Shown here in pieces: positions 1 through 6,509 of a stretch of DNA of 9,174 nucleotides. The first letter of the stretch is position 1. Each line of letters starts with the position of its first letter. A program made the position numbers and the translations under genes. A model generated the notes under the pieces. It ran no database searches. It worked only from the letters and a program-made list of their open reading frames with translations, and had not been told where the DNA came from. The DNA is taken from positions 1-9,174 of the forward strand of contig CAZKND010000049.1 of assembly GCA_964554215.1 (NCBI GenBank), written 5' to 3'. This stretch comes from CAYLJV01 sp964554215 (GTDB lineage: Archaea > Hadarchaeota > Hadarchaeia > Hadarchaeales > JAGGTB01).

Positions 1-56
1 ATTGGAACAACGGGTGAAGAAAATCCTGGCAGTATTTCTCCAATGATAGAAGCCAT
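1..56 (-). CDS. atpC: Start of a gene in the position of A-type ATPase subunit C (partial, cut by window edge)
   Basis: An ATG lies five bases after the atpE stop codon, and the frame stays open to the window edge. It gives 18 full codons starting MASIIGEILPGF. A GAGTGA stretch overlapping the atpE stop sits five bases before the ATG and can serve as ribosome binding site. In archaeal A-ATPase operons the gene after K and E is normally atpC, which encodes the central-stalk subunit that joins the rotor ring to the D/F shaft. The identification rests on gene order alone, because the visible residues hold no diagnostic motif. The mildly hydrophobic start differs from the short polar starts of many subunit C proteins, so either an N-terminal extension or another gene is possible. 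Confidence 0.5.
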   Translation of the reverse strand, partial: MASIIGEILPGFSSPVVP

Positions 57-61
57 CTTTT

Positions 62-688
62 TCACTCTTCAAATAATATTTCGGCGATTTTTGGTCGAAT
101 AGAATTTCTTTTTCTGCTTAATCTTTTGCTGAAAGTATTATTACAAGATACACTACCATCGCTTCTCTTTACAATAGTACCGCCTTTCGCGTCTTTAAGT
201 TCGGTTTTGAGATTTAATTCAGTATCTTTCCCAGTTTCATCAGAGATCTCTTTTTCTATTTCTTCTTTATCCTCTGAAGAAATCTTTTTTTCATCACCCT
301 CAAGAATAAGAACGTCGATGTTACCCCCTCCAACCGTTATCCCACCGTCAATTATCAAATCTTTTAGAATGCCCTCATATTCATCATCTTCTCTTAGATC
401 TTCCAGCCTTTTTTCGGTTTTTTCGAAAACTTCATCGATAAATTCTTCTCTCACTTCCAACTTTTTTTGTCGAGCATCCCTGCGAGCGTTTGACAATATT
501 CTTTGCTTTTGCTTTTTAGCTTCCTTCATTCCCTTCTCTTGGATTTTTTCTTTCTCTTGCTCCGCTTTTTTTTCAGCTTCAGCTATTATCTCTTCACTTT
601 CCTTTTTAGCATCCTCTAGAACAGATTCAGCATCTCTCTCCGCTTTTTCCTCTATTTTTCCGATAATTTTTTCCAAACCTTCAGACAA
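62..688 (-). CDS. atpE: A-type ATP synthase subunit E (peripheral stalk)
   Basis: This is subunit E of the archaeal A1AO ATP synthase. It pairs with subunit H to form the peripheral stalks that hold the catalytic head still against the membrane motor. The 208 residues match the usual size of about 200. Residues 1-95 are a charged, Ala/Glu/Lys-rich coiled coil, and residues 100-208 form the globular C-terminal domain. The family signature is seen near the C-terminus: GGTIVKRSDGSV (169-180), a short NNTF stretch, then RPKIAEILF (198-206). The start codon is TTG at 688, with GGAG (700-697) eight bases upstream. No ATG, GTG or TTG occurs in the ten or so codons before it, and ATG codons further in would remove the coiled coil. 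The gene lies between atpK (62-base gap) and the presumed atpC (5-base gap). Family assignment is firm; the TTG start is likely. Confidence 0.93.
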   Translation of the reverse strand: MSEGLEKIIGKIEEKAERDAESVLEDAKKESEEIIAEAEKKAEQEKEKIQEKGMKEAKKQKQRILSNARRDARQKKLEVREEFIDEVFEKTEKRLEDLREDDEYEGILKDLIIDGGITVGGGNIDVLILEGDEKKISSEDKEEIEKEISDETGKDTELNLKTELKDAKGGTIVKRSDGSVSCNNTFSKRLSRKRNSIRPKIAEILFEE

Positions 689-750
689 TATATCTACTCC
701 GTTAACCGAGATACTGATGATGAATGTTTAGATCAAGTAACCAGTGTTTC

Positions 751-987
751 TCAGAGCAGTCCGCCACCGGTCATAAGTAGTATTGCAATAACTAGACCGT
801 AAATAACCTGAGTTTCCGGGAGGACTGTGAACACCAAACCACGTCCGAAGAAATCAGGATCCTCAGCAGTCGCTCCAGCACTTGCCGAAGCAGCTATACC
901 CTGACCGATTCCAGAACCTAATCCGGCCCCACCAATTGCCAAACCGGCACCAATCGCGGCTAATCCTGTTACAAGTGGTTCAGCCAT
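751..987 (-). CDS. atpK: A-type ATP synthase subunit K (rotor-ring c subunit), Na+-type ligand set
   Basis: This is the proteolipid that forms the ion-carrying rotor ring of the AO membrane motor. At 78 residues it is a single hairpin: a glycine-rich helix 1 (about 5-38), a polar loop EDPDFFGRG (42-50), and helix 2 (about 51-76). The ion-carrying carboxylate is E58 in LPETQVIYG (56-64). Q29 in helix 1, in the context GIGQG, together with L56, T59, Q60 and Y63 match the positions that bind Na+ in the Ilyobacter c ring and the Enterococcus hirae K ring. Na+ coupling is therefore inferred. One carboxylate per hairpin is the arrangement normally found in ATP-synthesising rings. The ATG directly follows the atpI stop, and a strong ribosome site GAGGTGA (999-993) lies five bases before it inside the end of atpI. 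This fits the high expression needed for a multi-copy subunit. Confidence 0.95.
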   Translation of the reverse strand: MAEPLVTGLAAIGAGLAIGGAGLGSGIGQGIAASASAGATAEDPDFFGRGLVFTVLPETQVIYGLVIAILLMTGGGLL

Positions 988-3018
988 TTATCTCACCTCT
1001 GTATGCGTTCTTTTCGCTTTAAAAGGTTTAAAGCTTTTTCCTGCACCTTCAAAGAACTTGGAGAAAAACTCCACATAGTGTAACCTCAAAGAATGGACGA
1101 AGGCACTAATCAGATTTATTCCCCAACTAAAAAGATGGGTGAAGATAAACAATAAACCTCCAACAATTAGACCTACAATAGGAATTCCCATTAAAGACAC
1201 TCCAGTCACTGAAATATTACTGACCATAATAGAGATTTGGTTAAAGGTTATAGCCAGAGCTGATGTTACAAGAGCCAAAGCAAGAATACGCGTGTAAGAA
1301 AGAATGTTTCCGAGCATATCAAAAACATCCATAATCCCCATAGGGCCTTCACTGTAAATGACCAGAGCCAAACCACTCACCGCTAGCACACCTCCGGTAA
1401 TTAAGACAGTTGAGGATAGAGACCCCGACGCGAGGAATTCCATAATTAGAATTACAGCTCCCGGTATCAACATGATCCAGGATAATCTATCCCCGATAGC
1501 TGTTTTCCAATCTCTTTCCTGGATGTTTTCCCATAGACCAATGCTAATACCTGAGTATTCGTGAATGAGCCCAATAATTATTGAGAATAGTAGCAAGGTT
1601 ATTGGTTCGTTGATTGGATTGTAAAATCCTATATTTTCAAATCCTATGAGTGCCGCGAAGTCTCCGAAATAGCTTCCTGTGAAAACGCCGGTAAGGATTG
1701 TGGCTATTGATCCGAGGATGAGTATAGTTGAGAAACTTTTACCTCCTATATTGACTACAGGGATTTTTCCTCCCTTGTATAGAGCAATTCCAATTATCAG
1801 AGTGATTAATCCGTATGCAACATCTGTAAGCATCATACCGAAGAAGAAAATATAGGTAAAAGCCAGAAGCGGAGTTGGGTCTATTTCCTTGCTTGAGGGT
1901 GTTCCGAAAAGTCCGGTTAAAAATTCGAATCTTTCGATGATAGGTGGGTTTTGTAGAAGTGTTGGGGGCTCTTTGTCCACTTCTTTGCTAGCTTTGAAAT
2001 CAAGATGGCTTACACCTTCCGTGGCTTCCTTGATTGCTTTTTCTATCTCTTCAGTTTTATCCTCGGGTACCCATCCTTGTATTATGCTGACAGTTTTGGT
2101 CTTTGAAAATTTGTTTATAGCATCAGCTCGGTCTTTTTGGATATTCAGAATTTCTTTTGCTGACAAGAGCTCTTTTTTATGTTCTTCTGATGCTTTTTCT
2201 ATCTCTTTGTAAACCTCTTTTTTTCTATCCTTCTTTTTCTCCAGTTTTTCCTCAAGATTTTTTCTAATCTTTTCTGGTTCGCCATCTGAATCGGGTAGGG
2301 CAAGAGAATTGAATCCGTAAAAATTGAGTTTTTCTCTTATGTCGTCCTCATTTTCTTTGAGAGTCCACAGTGATAGGATGGTTTTTTCTTCGTTTTTCTC
2401 CCGGGTATCGATTATTATATTTTCTTCTGCTTTTTCTTTGATGGACTCTTTCAGTTCTTCTATGTTTGAAGTTGCTACTGATCCAATTGTGGAAAAAATG
2501 AAGTTAGAAGATCTCAATAAGGATAAATCCGAAATATCGAATTTCTCAATTAATTTTAGACTTTTTATTTGCGACTTTAGGGTGTTTATTTCTTTATCCG
2601 TTTCTTCCAATTCCTCGTCGAGTTCTTTAGCTTTCCCTCCAACCCTTTCGATAATTTCTTCGCCATGTTCTACAGCTTCTTCCGTATCTTTGATTTCAAG
2701 TTCAACTTTCTCTGTTTCCGACGTTTCAGGATTGAAAAGTGATGACCAAGATTGTTTTATCTGCTCGCCTGCAGAAAGTTCTGGCTTAGGGGACTGTTGG
2801 AGAATATCTATAATTCTATCTATTTCCATGATAAGAGAGGATATTTCACCCAATTCCTCAGGGGTTTCCTCTTTTTCTAGACCTATTTCTTCCGTAAGTT
2901 CTTCGTCAACTGATTCCAGTTGAATATTCCCGTTTTCATGTAACTTATCTACAACTTCTTTTCTCTTCTCGAGAGGAACAATAGCTTTTAATTCTTTCAT
3001 ACTGGCAGGTTTTAACAT
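988..3018 (-). CDS. atpI: A-type ATP synthase subunit I (a-subunit, ion channel stator)
   Basis: This is the membrane stator, equivalent to eukaryotic V-ATPase subunit a. It forms the ion half-channels against the K ring and anchors the peripheral stalks. The 676 residues fit the family (about 620-700). Residues 1-350 are a cytosolic arm with long coiled coils (about 105-155 and 245-300) and the conserved GWVPED (315-320). Residues 382-650 hold about seven or eight membrane segments, starting with FFFGMMLTDVAYG (391-403). Two conserved arginines are visible: R577 in LSYTRILAL and R645 in HSLRLHYVEFF. The first matches the arginine that faces the rotor carboxylate. ATG at 3018 is preferred over the internal ATG for residue 7 because AGGG lies about six bases upstream, overlapping the atpH stop region. 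The gaps are 2 bases from atpH and 0 to atpK, which points to translational coupling. Confidence 0.95.
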   Translation of the reverse strand: MLKPASMKELKAIVPLEKRKEVVDKLHENGNIQLESVDEELTEEIGLEKEETPEELGEISSLIMEIDRIIDILQQSPKPELSAGEQIKQSWSSLFNPETSETEKVELEIKDTEEAVEHGEEIIERVGGKAKELDEELEETDKEINTLKSQIKSLKLIEKFDISDLSLLRSSNFIFSTIGSVATSNIEELKESIKEKAEENIIIDTREKNEEKTILSLWTLKENEDDIREKLNFYGFNSLALPDSDGEPEKIRKNLEEKLEKKKDRKKEVYKEIEKASEEHKKELLSAKEILNIQKDRADAINKFSKTKTVSIIQGWVPEDKTEEIEKAIKEATEGVSHLDFKASKEVDKEPPTLLQNPPIIERFEFLTGLFGTPSSKEIDPTPLLAFTYIFFFGMMLTDVAYGLITLIIGIALYKGGKIPVVNIGGKSFSTILILGSIATILTGVFTGSYFGDFAALIGFENIGFYNPINEPITLLLFSIIIGLIHEYSGISIGLWENIQERDWKTAIGDRLSWIMLIPGAVILIMEFLASGSLSSTVLITGGVLAVSGLALVIYSEGPMGIMDVFDMLGNILSYTRILALALVTSALAITFNQISIMVSNISVTGVSLMGIPIVGLIVGGLLFIFTHLFSWGINLISAFVHSLRLHYVEFFSKFFEGAGKSFKPFKAKRTHTEVR

Positions 3019-3020
3019 GT

Positions 3021-3335
3021 CTAACCCTTTGTTACTTTTTCAACTGCGAAATCGACCGCTTCAGGTACTTTATCTTTAGAATATTCTTTTATTCTAGAAA
3101 TATCTTCCTCAGCCTCTTCTCGAATCTTTTCGGCTTCTTCTTCGGCCTCTTCTTTTTTAGCTTTCTTAGTTTCTTCAATTTCCTTTTTGACTTCTTTCTT
3201 TGCGTCTTCTATTATCTTGTCAGCTTTTTCCTTCGCCTCTTTAACCTTCTCCTCGGCTTCTTCGTTCGCTTTTTCAATTTTTTCTTCGGCTTTCTTTTCG
3301 GCTTCCTTTATTTCTTTTATATCCTCTGAAACCAT
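3021..3335 (-). CDS. atpH: A-type ATP synthase subunit H (peripheral stalk coiled coil)
   Basis: This is the small stalk subunit that forms a heterodimer with subunit E. The 104 residues are almost wholly a Glu/Lys/Ala coiled coil (about 5-85) with a short C-terminal element, VPEAVDFAVEKV, typical of archaeal AtpH. I start it at ATG 3335. A TTG directly before it (3338) is possible, but AGAGG at 3347-3343 is seven bases from the ATG and only four from the TTG. It is the first ATPase gene, 21 bases after the secD stop, and it ends two bases before atpI. The sequence is low in complexity, so similarity alone is weak, and the call leans on length, the C-terminal motif and position next to atpI. 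Confidence 0.88.
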   Translation of the reverse strand: MVSEDIKEIKEAEKKAEEKIEKANEEAEEKVKEAKEKADKIIEDAKKEVKKEIEETKKAKKEEAEEEAEKIREEAEEDISRIKEYSKDKVPEAVDFAVEKVTKG

Positions 3336-3342
3336 CAAACTG

Positions 3343-3347
3343 CCTCT
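3343..3347 (-). promoter_or_regulatory. Ribosome binding site deciding the atpH start
   Basis: AGAGG on the minus strand lies seven bases before ATG 3335 and four before the overlapping TTG at 3338. The spacing favours the ATG, giving a 104-residue protein. The site lies in the 21-base gap between the secD stop and atpH, which holds no visible promoter. Confidence 0.55.
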
Positions 3348-3356
3348 ACATTTATT

Positions 3357-5108
3357 TTATTCTTCTTCCAATAAAGTTCCTAATATCGATGCATAAGCAG
3401 GTCTGGAGATACCGATACTAATAAGAGAACCTATTATCGTGACTATAGCGAATCCACGCATTGCACCCAGACCAACCGTTGCTAGCGCTGCCATTGCCGC
3501 GATAGTTGTAGAAACCGATGCGAATATGATAGAATAAGCTTTCTGAGTTCGTCTCTCAATGGATAGCCGTTGTTTTTCTTCCGAAGTTCCTCCGTAAAGC
3601 ACTTCGTCGGTAATCATAACCTGATTGTCGACACCGAATCCTATAACGGCAATTAGTCCACCTATCTCAGCAATACCCATAGTGATGAGCGAGCTTGGTA
3701 GCACGGAAACTATCCCTAGAGTGATTATGACTTCGCTAGCCACGGTGAACATGAGAGGCAGAGCTATTTTGGGATTTCTATATCTTATGAAAACTATGAT
3801 ACCAACAGCGAGAAGGGCGAAAATACCTGCTAGGAGAACTTCATCATCGAATCCTTCACCTAGCCTAGCTGGCATCTCTTCTTCACTTACGATTTCTACG
3901 TCTGCGGGTAAGCTTTGGGCAAGTATATTTCTCAATTCCCCCGCTTCTTCTATTGACCCTGAGGTTATCACTAAGTCTTCTATTTTTTCTCCGGCTATCC
4001 CTTCTTGTATATTTGGATAGGATTCTATACCTGTTATCCTCATTAACTGACTGAGAGCATCACTTTCTATTCGGTGATTTTCGATAGGTATAACAACATT
4101 ATCTTTTAGTTTCAAATTTTCTTTCTTTTCCAATTCGTTGTCATATCCTTCTCCCAGCAAAATTATTTTTTCCAACTTTCCGGCATTCTTTTTTTTCACA
4201 AGGTAGCTTTCAAGTTCTTCTCCAATTTTTTTATCTACAGAAAATGCCGGGACTTGTACATTGAACCATTCTCCCGATCCTCCTCTTCTAGCAGGTTTCA
4301 ATCTGAACCTGTTTTCTATATGCTCCCCCTCCTCTATTTTTGGGGTGACTGTCACGTCTTCTTCAAAATCTAATTTAAACTCATTATTGAACAATATAAC
4401 TGAATCAGCTGGTCTATCTAGGTAAATAACGCCTGGATGCCCTGCTTTACCTTCTGTGGCGTTTTCCCATTCTTCAGAAGCCTTCTCATTCCATGTGAAT
4501 GGTATATGAGGCCCTAGTTCGGCGCTGGTTGTAGGGCTTCGAACGTTAGTTATTTGATCTCCTCGAATGACGAGTTTATCATCGACAAATATCTCGAGAT
4601 GCCCTACTTCCCCAAGGAGATACCTTGCTTCGTCAATATCTAAAGCTACTTCAAAATTGATGTATTGATCGCCAATTGATTTGAATTGAGCGCCTAAGGT
4701 TCCATAAGGGTCTACCCTTAGTCTAAGAGCTTCTATAACTTCTTCAATTGTTTCATCGGATACCTTATGATTTACATTTACTTCGTATTTATCCGGTATC
4801 AGTGGAATAATCCGTTCTTTGGGAACTCTTTCACCTATTTCGATTTTAACTTTCTCTTCCCCTTCTCGGACGGGTAATGGTTTAGTTCGAGGGAATTCAT
4901 CTCTTAGATTTTCCAGGATGTTTTCAGCTTGTCCTTCAGAATAGTTATCAAAGAGAACATCCACTTGGGTGGCTTCAACTCTTATTTTCATACTTGAACC
5001 ACCTTTCACATCGATTCCCCAGTTGACTCCTTGAGATTGTACTACGGCTCCAGAAATTAGCAAAAGGAGAACGAGTATTACTACCGACCTGCTTCTATAT
5101 TTTGCCAT
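3357..5108 (-). CDS. secD: Protein translocase accessory subunit SecD (archaeal type)
   Basis: SecD works with SecF in the cytoplasmic membrane and uses the ion-motive force to help pull proteins out of the SecY channel. With the chosen start it has 583 residues. There is one N-terminal membrane segment (8-25) and then the conserved element GIDVKGG (31-37), the archaeal counterpart of the bacterial GLDLxGG motif. A large extracytoplasmic domain follows (about 40-420), then five membrane segments (about 424-442, 447-470, 474-493, 527-547, 553-578). D494 in IGFGVDNQ matches the membrane aspartate essential for ion-driven function in bacterial SecD, and D501 follows in MITDE. I start at ATG 5108 rather than 5156 because AGGGGG sits six bases upstream and the protein then begins just before the first membrane helix. 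This leaves a 14-base overlap with secF, typical of coupled genes. Archaea lack SecA, so the exact role of SecDF there is less clear than in bacteria. Confidence 0.93.
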   Translation of the reverse strand: MAKYRSRSVVILVLLLLISGAVVQSQGVNWGIDVKGGSSMKIRVEATQVDVLFDNYSEGQAENILENLRDEFPRTKPLPVREGEEKVKIEIGERVPKERIIPLIPDKYEVNVNHKVSDETIEEVIEALRLRVDPYGTLGAQFKSIGDQYINFEVALDIDEARYLLGEVGHLEIFVDDKLVIRGDQITNVRSPTTSAELGPHIPFTWNEKASEEWENATEGKAGHPGVIYLDRPADSVILFNNEFKLDFEEDVTVTPKIEEGEHIENRFRLKPARRGGSGEWFNVQVPAFSVDKKIGEELESYLVKKKNAGKLEKIILLGEGYDNELEKKENLKLKDNVVIPIENHRIESDALSQLMRITGIESYPNIQEGIAGEKIEDLVITSGSIEEAGELRNILAQSLPADVEIVSEEEMPARLGEGFDDEVLLAGIFALLAVGIIVFIRYRNPKIALPLMFTVASEVIITLGIVSVLPSSLITMGIAEIGGLIAVIGFGVDNQVMITDEVLYGGTSEEKQRLSIERRTQKAYSIIFASVSTTIAAMAALATVGLGAMRGFAIVTIIGSLISIGISRPAYASILGTLLEEE

Positions 5109-5991
5109 GATATTCCCCCTTGTTCTTTTTTGCATTTCTAATGATGTTTCCAGCATTGAAGAACCATGTATTCAAGGCGTCGAGAATTATTCCGATAATG
5201 ATTATAGAAGCAATCTGTTCCAGTGCAGGAGTGTCCGTCACAATGTAAAGAGCTAATAAAGCACTTCCAGAAGTAATGGCCATCGTCAACCCTGTTTTCA
5301 TAGCGCTAATTGCTTTTTCCGTAACATCCCCACCGACCTGTTTCAATGCACGGGAGTATAGAAGCACGTTATCGTCTATTCCATAACCTATTATGAGCAA
5401 AATACCACCCATCGAAGCTAGAGTAAGAGGTATATTTAGAATAACCATTGCTCCGAAGATACCCACCAAATCTAGTCCGAGAACGGAAAGAATCCCCCCT
5501 ATGGTGGTATAATTTCTGAAAGCTATGAATACAATTATAGATATAGCTATTGCAGCGGCTATTCCGGCCAGTTGAGCTTGTTCTCTATATAGGCCGGTTA
5601 ATTCGGACCCCACGAACTGTGGTGTATTGTATCTCCCGGTTATACCTTCAGTGTCTCTTAGGAAATTTTCGATTTCTCTGGCCCTATTCAAATTATCTAT
5701 TGTAGTATTTATTCTCGCACCAGTCTCCGTAAGTTCGATCTCCACTTTGGTCCCGAACTCTTCTTCTATCGCTTTCTCAATATTTTTGCGCGCTTGCTGG
5801 TTTGTCGGCATGTTTTCCACGTCGTTGATCTCTATCTGTGTACCTCCGGAGAACTCCATTCCAAAAGGTACAAAGCTGTCATATTGGACAGTATGATAGA
5901 TTACGAAAGAACCTAAGAGGGCACCTATCACTAGTGGGATTATTATCATCTGCTTAGGACTCAAGTTTTTCATATGCCATCCTATGTCCAT
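5095..5991 (-). CDS. secF: Protein translocase accessory subunit SecF (archaeal type)
   Basis: This is the partner of SecD in the SecDF membrane complex. The 298 residues show a first membrane helix (14-33), the motif FGMEFSGGTQIEI (43-55, equivalent to bacterial GIDFxGG), a small extracytoplasmic domain (about 56-135) and five further membrane helices (about 141-158, 164-185, 192-209, 236-253, 258-282). D207 in IGYGIDDNVLLYSRAL matches the membrane aspartate of bacterial SecF, where the sequence is usually YSxNDT. ATG 5991 has GAGG six bases upstream and is preferred over the in-frame ATG at 5973. It is the first gene of the unit secF-secD-atpH-atpI-atpK-atpE, and the secF-before-secD order is the common archaeal one, opposite to that of many bacteria. 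A TATA-like element lies 38 bases or more upstream. Confidence 0.94.
   Translation of the reverse strand: MDIGWHMKNLSPKQMIIIPLVIGALLGSFVIYHTVQYDSFVPFGMEFSGGTQIEINDVENMPTNQQARKNIEKAIEEEFGTKVEIELTETGARINTTIDNLNRAREIENFLRDTEGITGRYNTPQFVGSELTGLYREQAQLAGIAAAIAISIIVFIAFRNYTTIGGILSVLGLDLVGIFGAMVILNIPLTLASMGGILLIIGYGIDDNVLLYSRALKQVGGDVTEKAISAMKTGLTMAITSGSALLALYIVTDTPALEQIASIIIIGIILDALNTWFFNAGNIIRNAKKNKGEYHGKI
5115..5120 (-). promoter_or_regulatory. Ribosome binding site deciding the secD start
   Basis: AGGGGG on the minus strand lies six bases before ATG 5108, inside the last codons of secF. The longer reading from ATG 5156 would add 16 mostly polar or charged residues before the membrane helix and overlap secF by 62 bases. 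The 14-base overlap reading is favoured. Confidence 0.6.
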
Positions 5992-6028
5992 CTAATCCCT
6001 CATTTACAACTAATGTTTGTCAGATGTC

Positions 6029-6040
6029 ATTAATAATAAC
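6029..6040 (-). promoter_or_regulatory. Possible TATA box for the secFD-atp unit
   Basis: GTTATTATTAAT on the minus strand is the most AT-rich, TATA-like stretch in the gap upstream of secF. A start of transcription about 25 bases downstream would fall near 6010, leaving a leader of about 20 bases that contains the secF ribosome site. The upstream bases are GC-rich (CCGTCCCGG) and do not resemble a classical purine-rich BRE, so the call is tentative. Confidence 0.35.
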
Positions 6041-6057
6041 CGGGACGGCTTGCAGTT

Positions 6058-6064
6058 AAAAAAA
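6058..6064 (-). terminator. Possible oligo-T terminator after the DUF35 gene
   Basis: A run of seven T on the minus strand lies 50 bases past the DUF35 stop codon, with no strong hairpin before it. Archaeal transcription often ends at such T tracts. It would separate the HMG-CoA synthase / thiolase unit from secF. Evidence is limited to the tract and its position. Confidence 0.35.
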
Positions 6065-6113
6065 TTGGAAGAATTTGGTTTTCTGGAAAATATTCTCCAT
6101 ATCTGGCCTAAAT

Positions 6114-6509
6114 CTACACTAATTCGAATTTATAGCCATAATGAATTATTCCTTTTTCTCCATCTTCGCCGATATTCCGGAAGGTTACTCTAACTTTATC
6201 CCCTATTTCTATTTCGTCAGAATTGGTTTCTGTAATCTGACCCGTTACTCTAGGGCCCTCATCCAATTCTATTATCCCTACAAAATAGGGGGTTTCTTCT
6301 TCGTATCCCTCTTGAGGAGCATGTATTCGAGTATAGGAAATTATCTCTCCATTTCCCTCCAGTTGGTAGTCCTCCATACTTCCCACCTCTCTGCAGTCAG
6401 GGCAAATTTTTCTCGGCGGGAAGAAAATCCGACCGCAATCTTGGCATTTTGACCCGACCAGATTGTATCTTTTAGGTATCTTTCTCCAGAATCTTGGCGG
6501 TGCAGGCAT
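6114..6509 (-). CDS. Zn-ribbon OB-fold protein (DUF35), scaffold of the thiolase/HMG-CoA synthase complex
   Basis: The 131 residues are a two-part DUF35 protein. A rubredoxin-like zinc ribbon has Cys22, Cys25, Cys36 and Cys39 (CQDC...CPDC), and an OB-fold follows from about residue 45 to 131 (GNGEIISYTRIHAPQEG, then a DKVRVTFR strand). Members of this family bind acyl-CoA. In a crystallised methanogen complex the homologue bridges acetoacetyl-CoA thiolase and HMG-CoA synthase so that acetoacetyl-CoA passes between the two enzymes through a shared CoA site. The genes here lie in the order HMGCS, thiolase, DUF35, so the same role is strongly inferred. The ATG follows the thiolase stop with no gap, and the G-run at the end of the thiolase gene (6524-6514, GAGA then seven G) is its ribosome site. 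All four zinc ligands are intact. Confidence 0.9.
   Translation of the reverse strand: MPAPPRFWRKIPKRYNLVGSKCQDCGRIFFPPRKICPDCREVGSMEDYQLEGNGEIISYTRIHAPQEGYEEETPYFVGIIELDEGPRVTGQITETNSDEIEIGDKVRVTFRNIGEDGEKGIIHYGYKFELV

Noticed and set aside
126..731. Long Ser/Phe-rich open frame on the plus strand
   Set aside because: It is the antisense shadow of the atpE coiled coil: Glu/Lys-rich codons read backwards give Ser, Phe and Leu. It has no family features.
2324..2923. 199-codon open frame on the plus strand
   Set aside because: It lies antisense to the charged N-terminal arm of subunit I. The serine-rich low-complexity product is a composition artefact.
62..3335. Glu/Lys repeat-rich stretches as a possible new repeat protein system
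   Set aside because: They are the expected coiled coils of ATPase subunits H, E and the arm of I.
3625..4020. 131-codon open frame on the plus strand within secD
   Set aside because: It is antisense to the membrane part of secD, and the real frame holds conserved SecD motifs.
5109..5156. Longer secD start at ATG 5156
   Set aside because: There is no clear ribosome site. It adds a polar, charged stretch before the first membrane helix and needs a 62-base overlap with secF. ATG 5108 has AGGGGG at good spacing.
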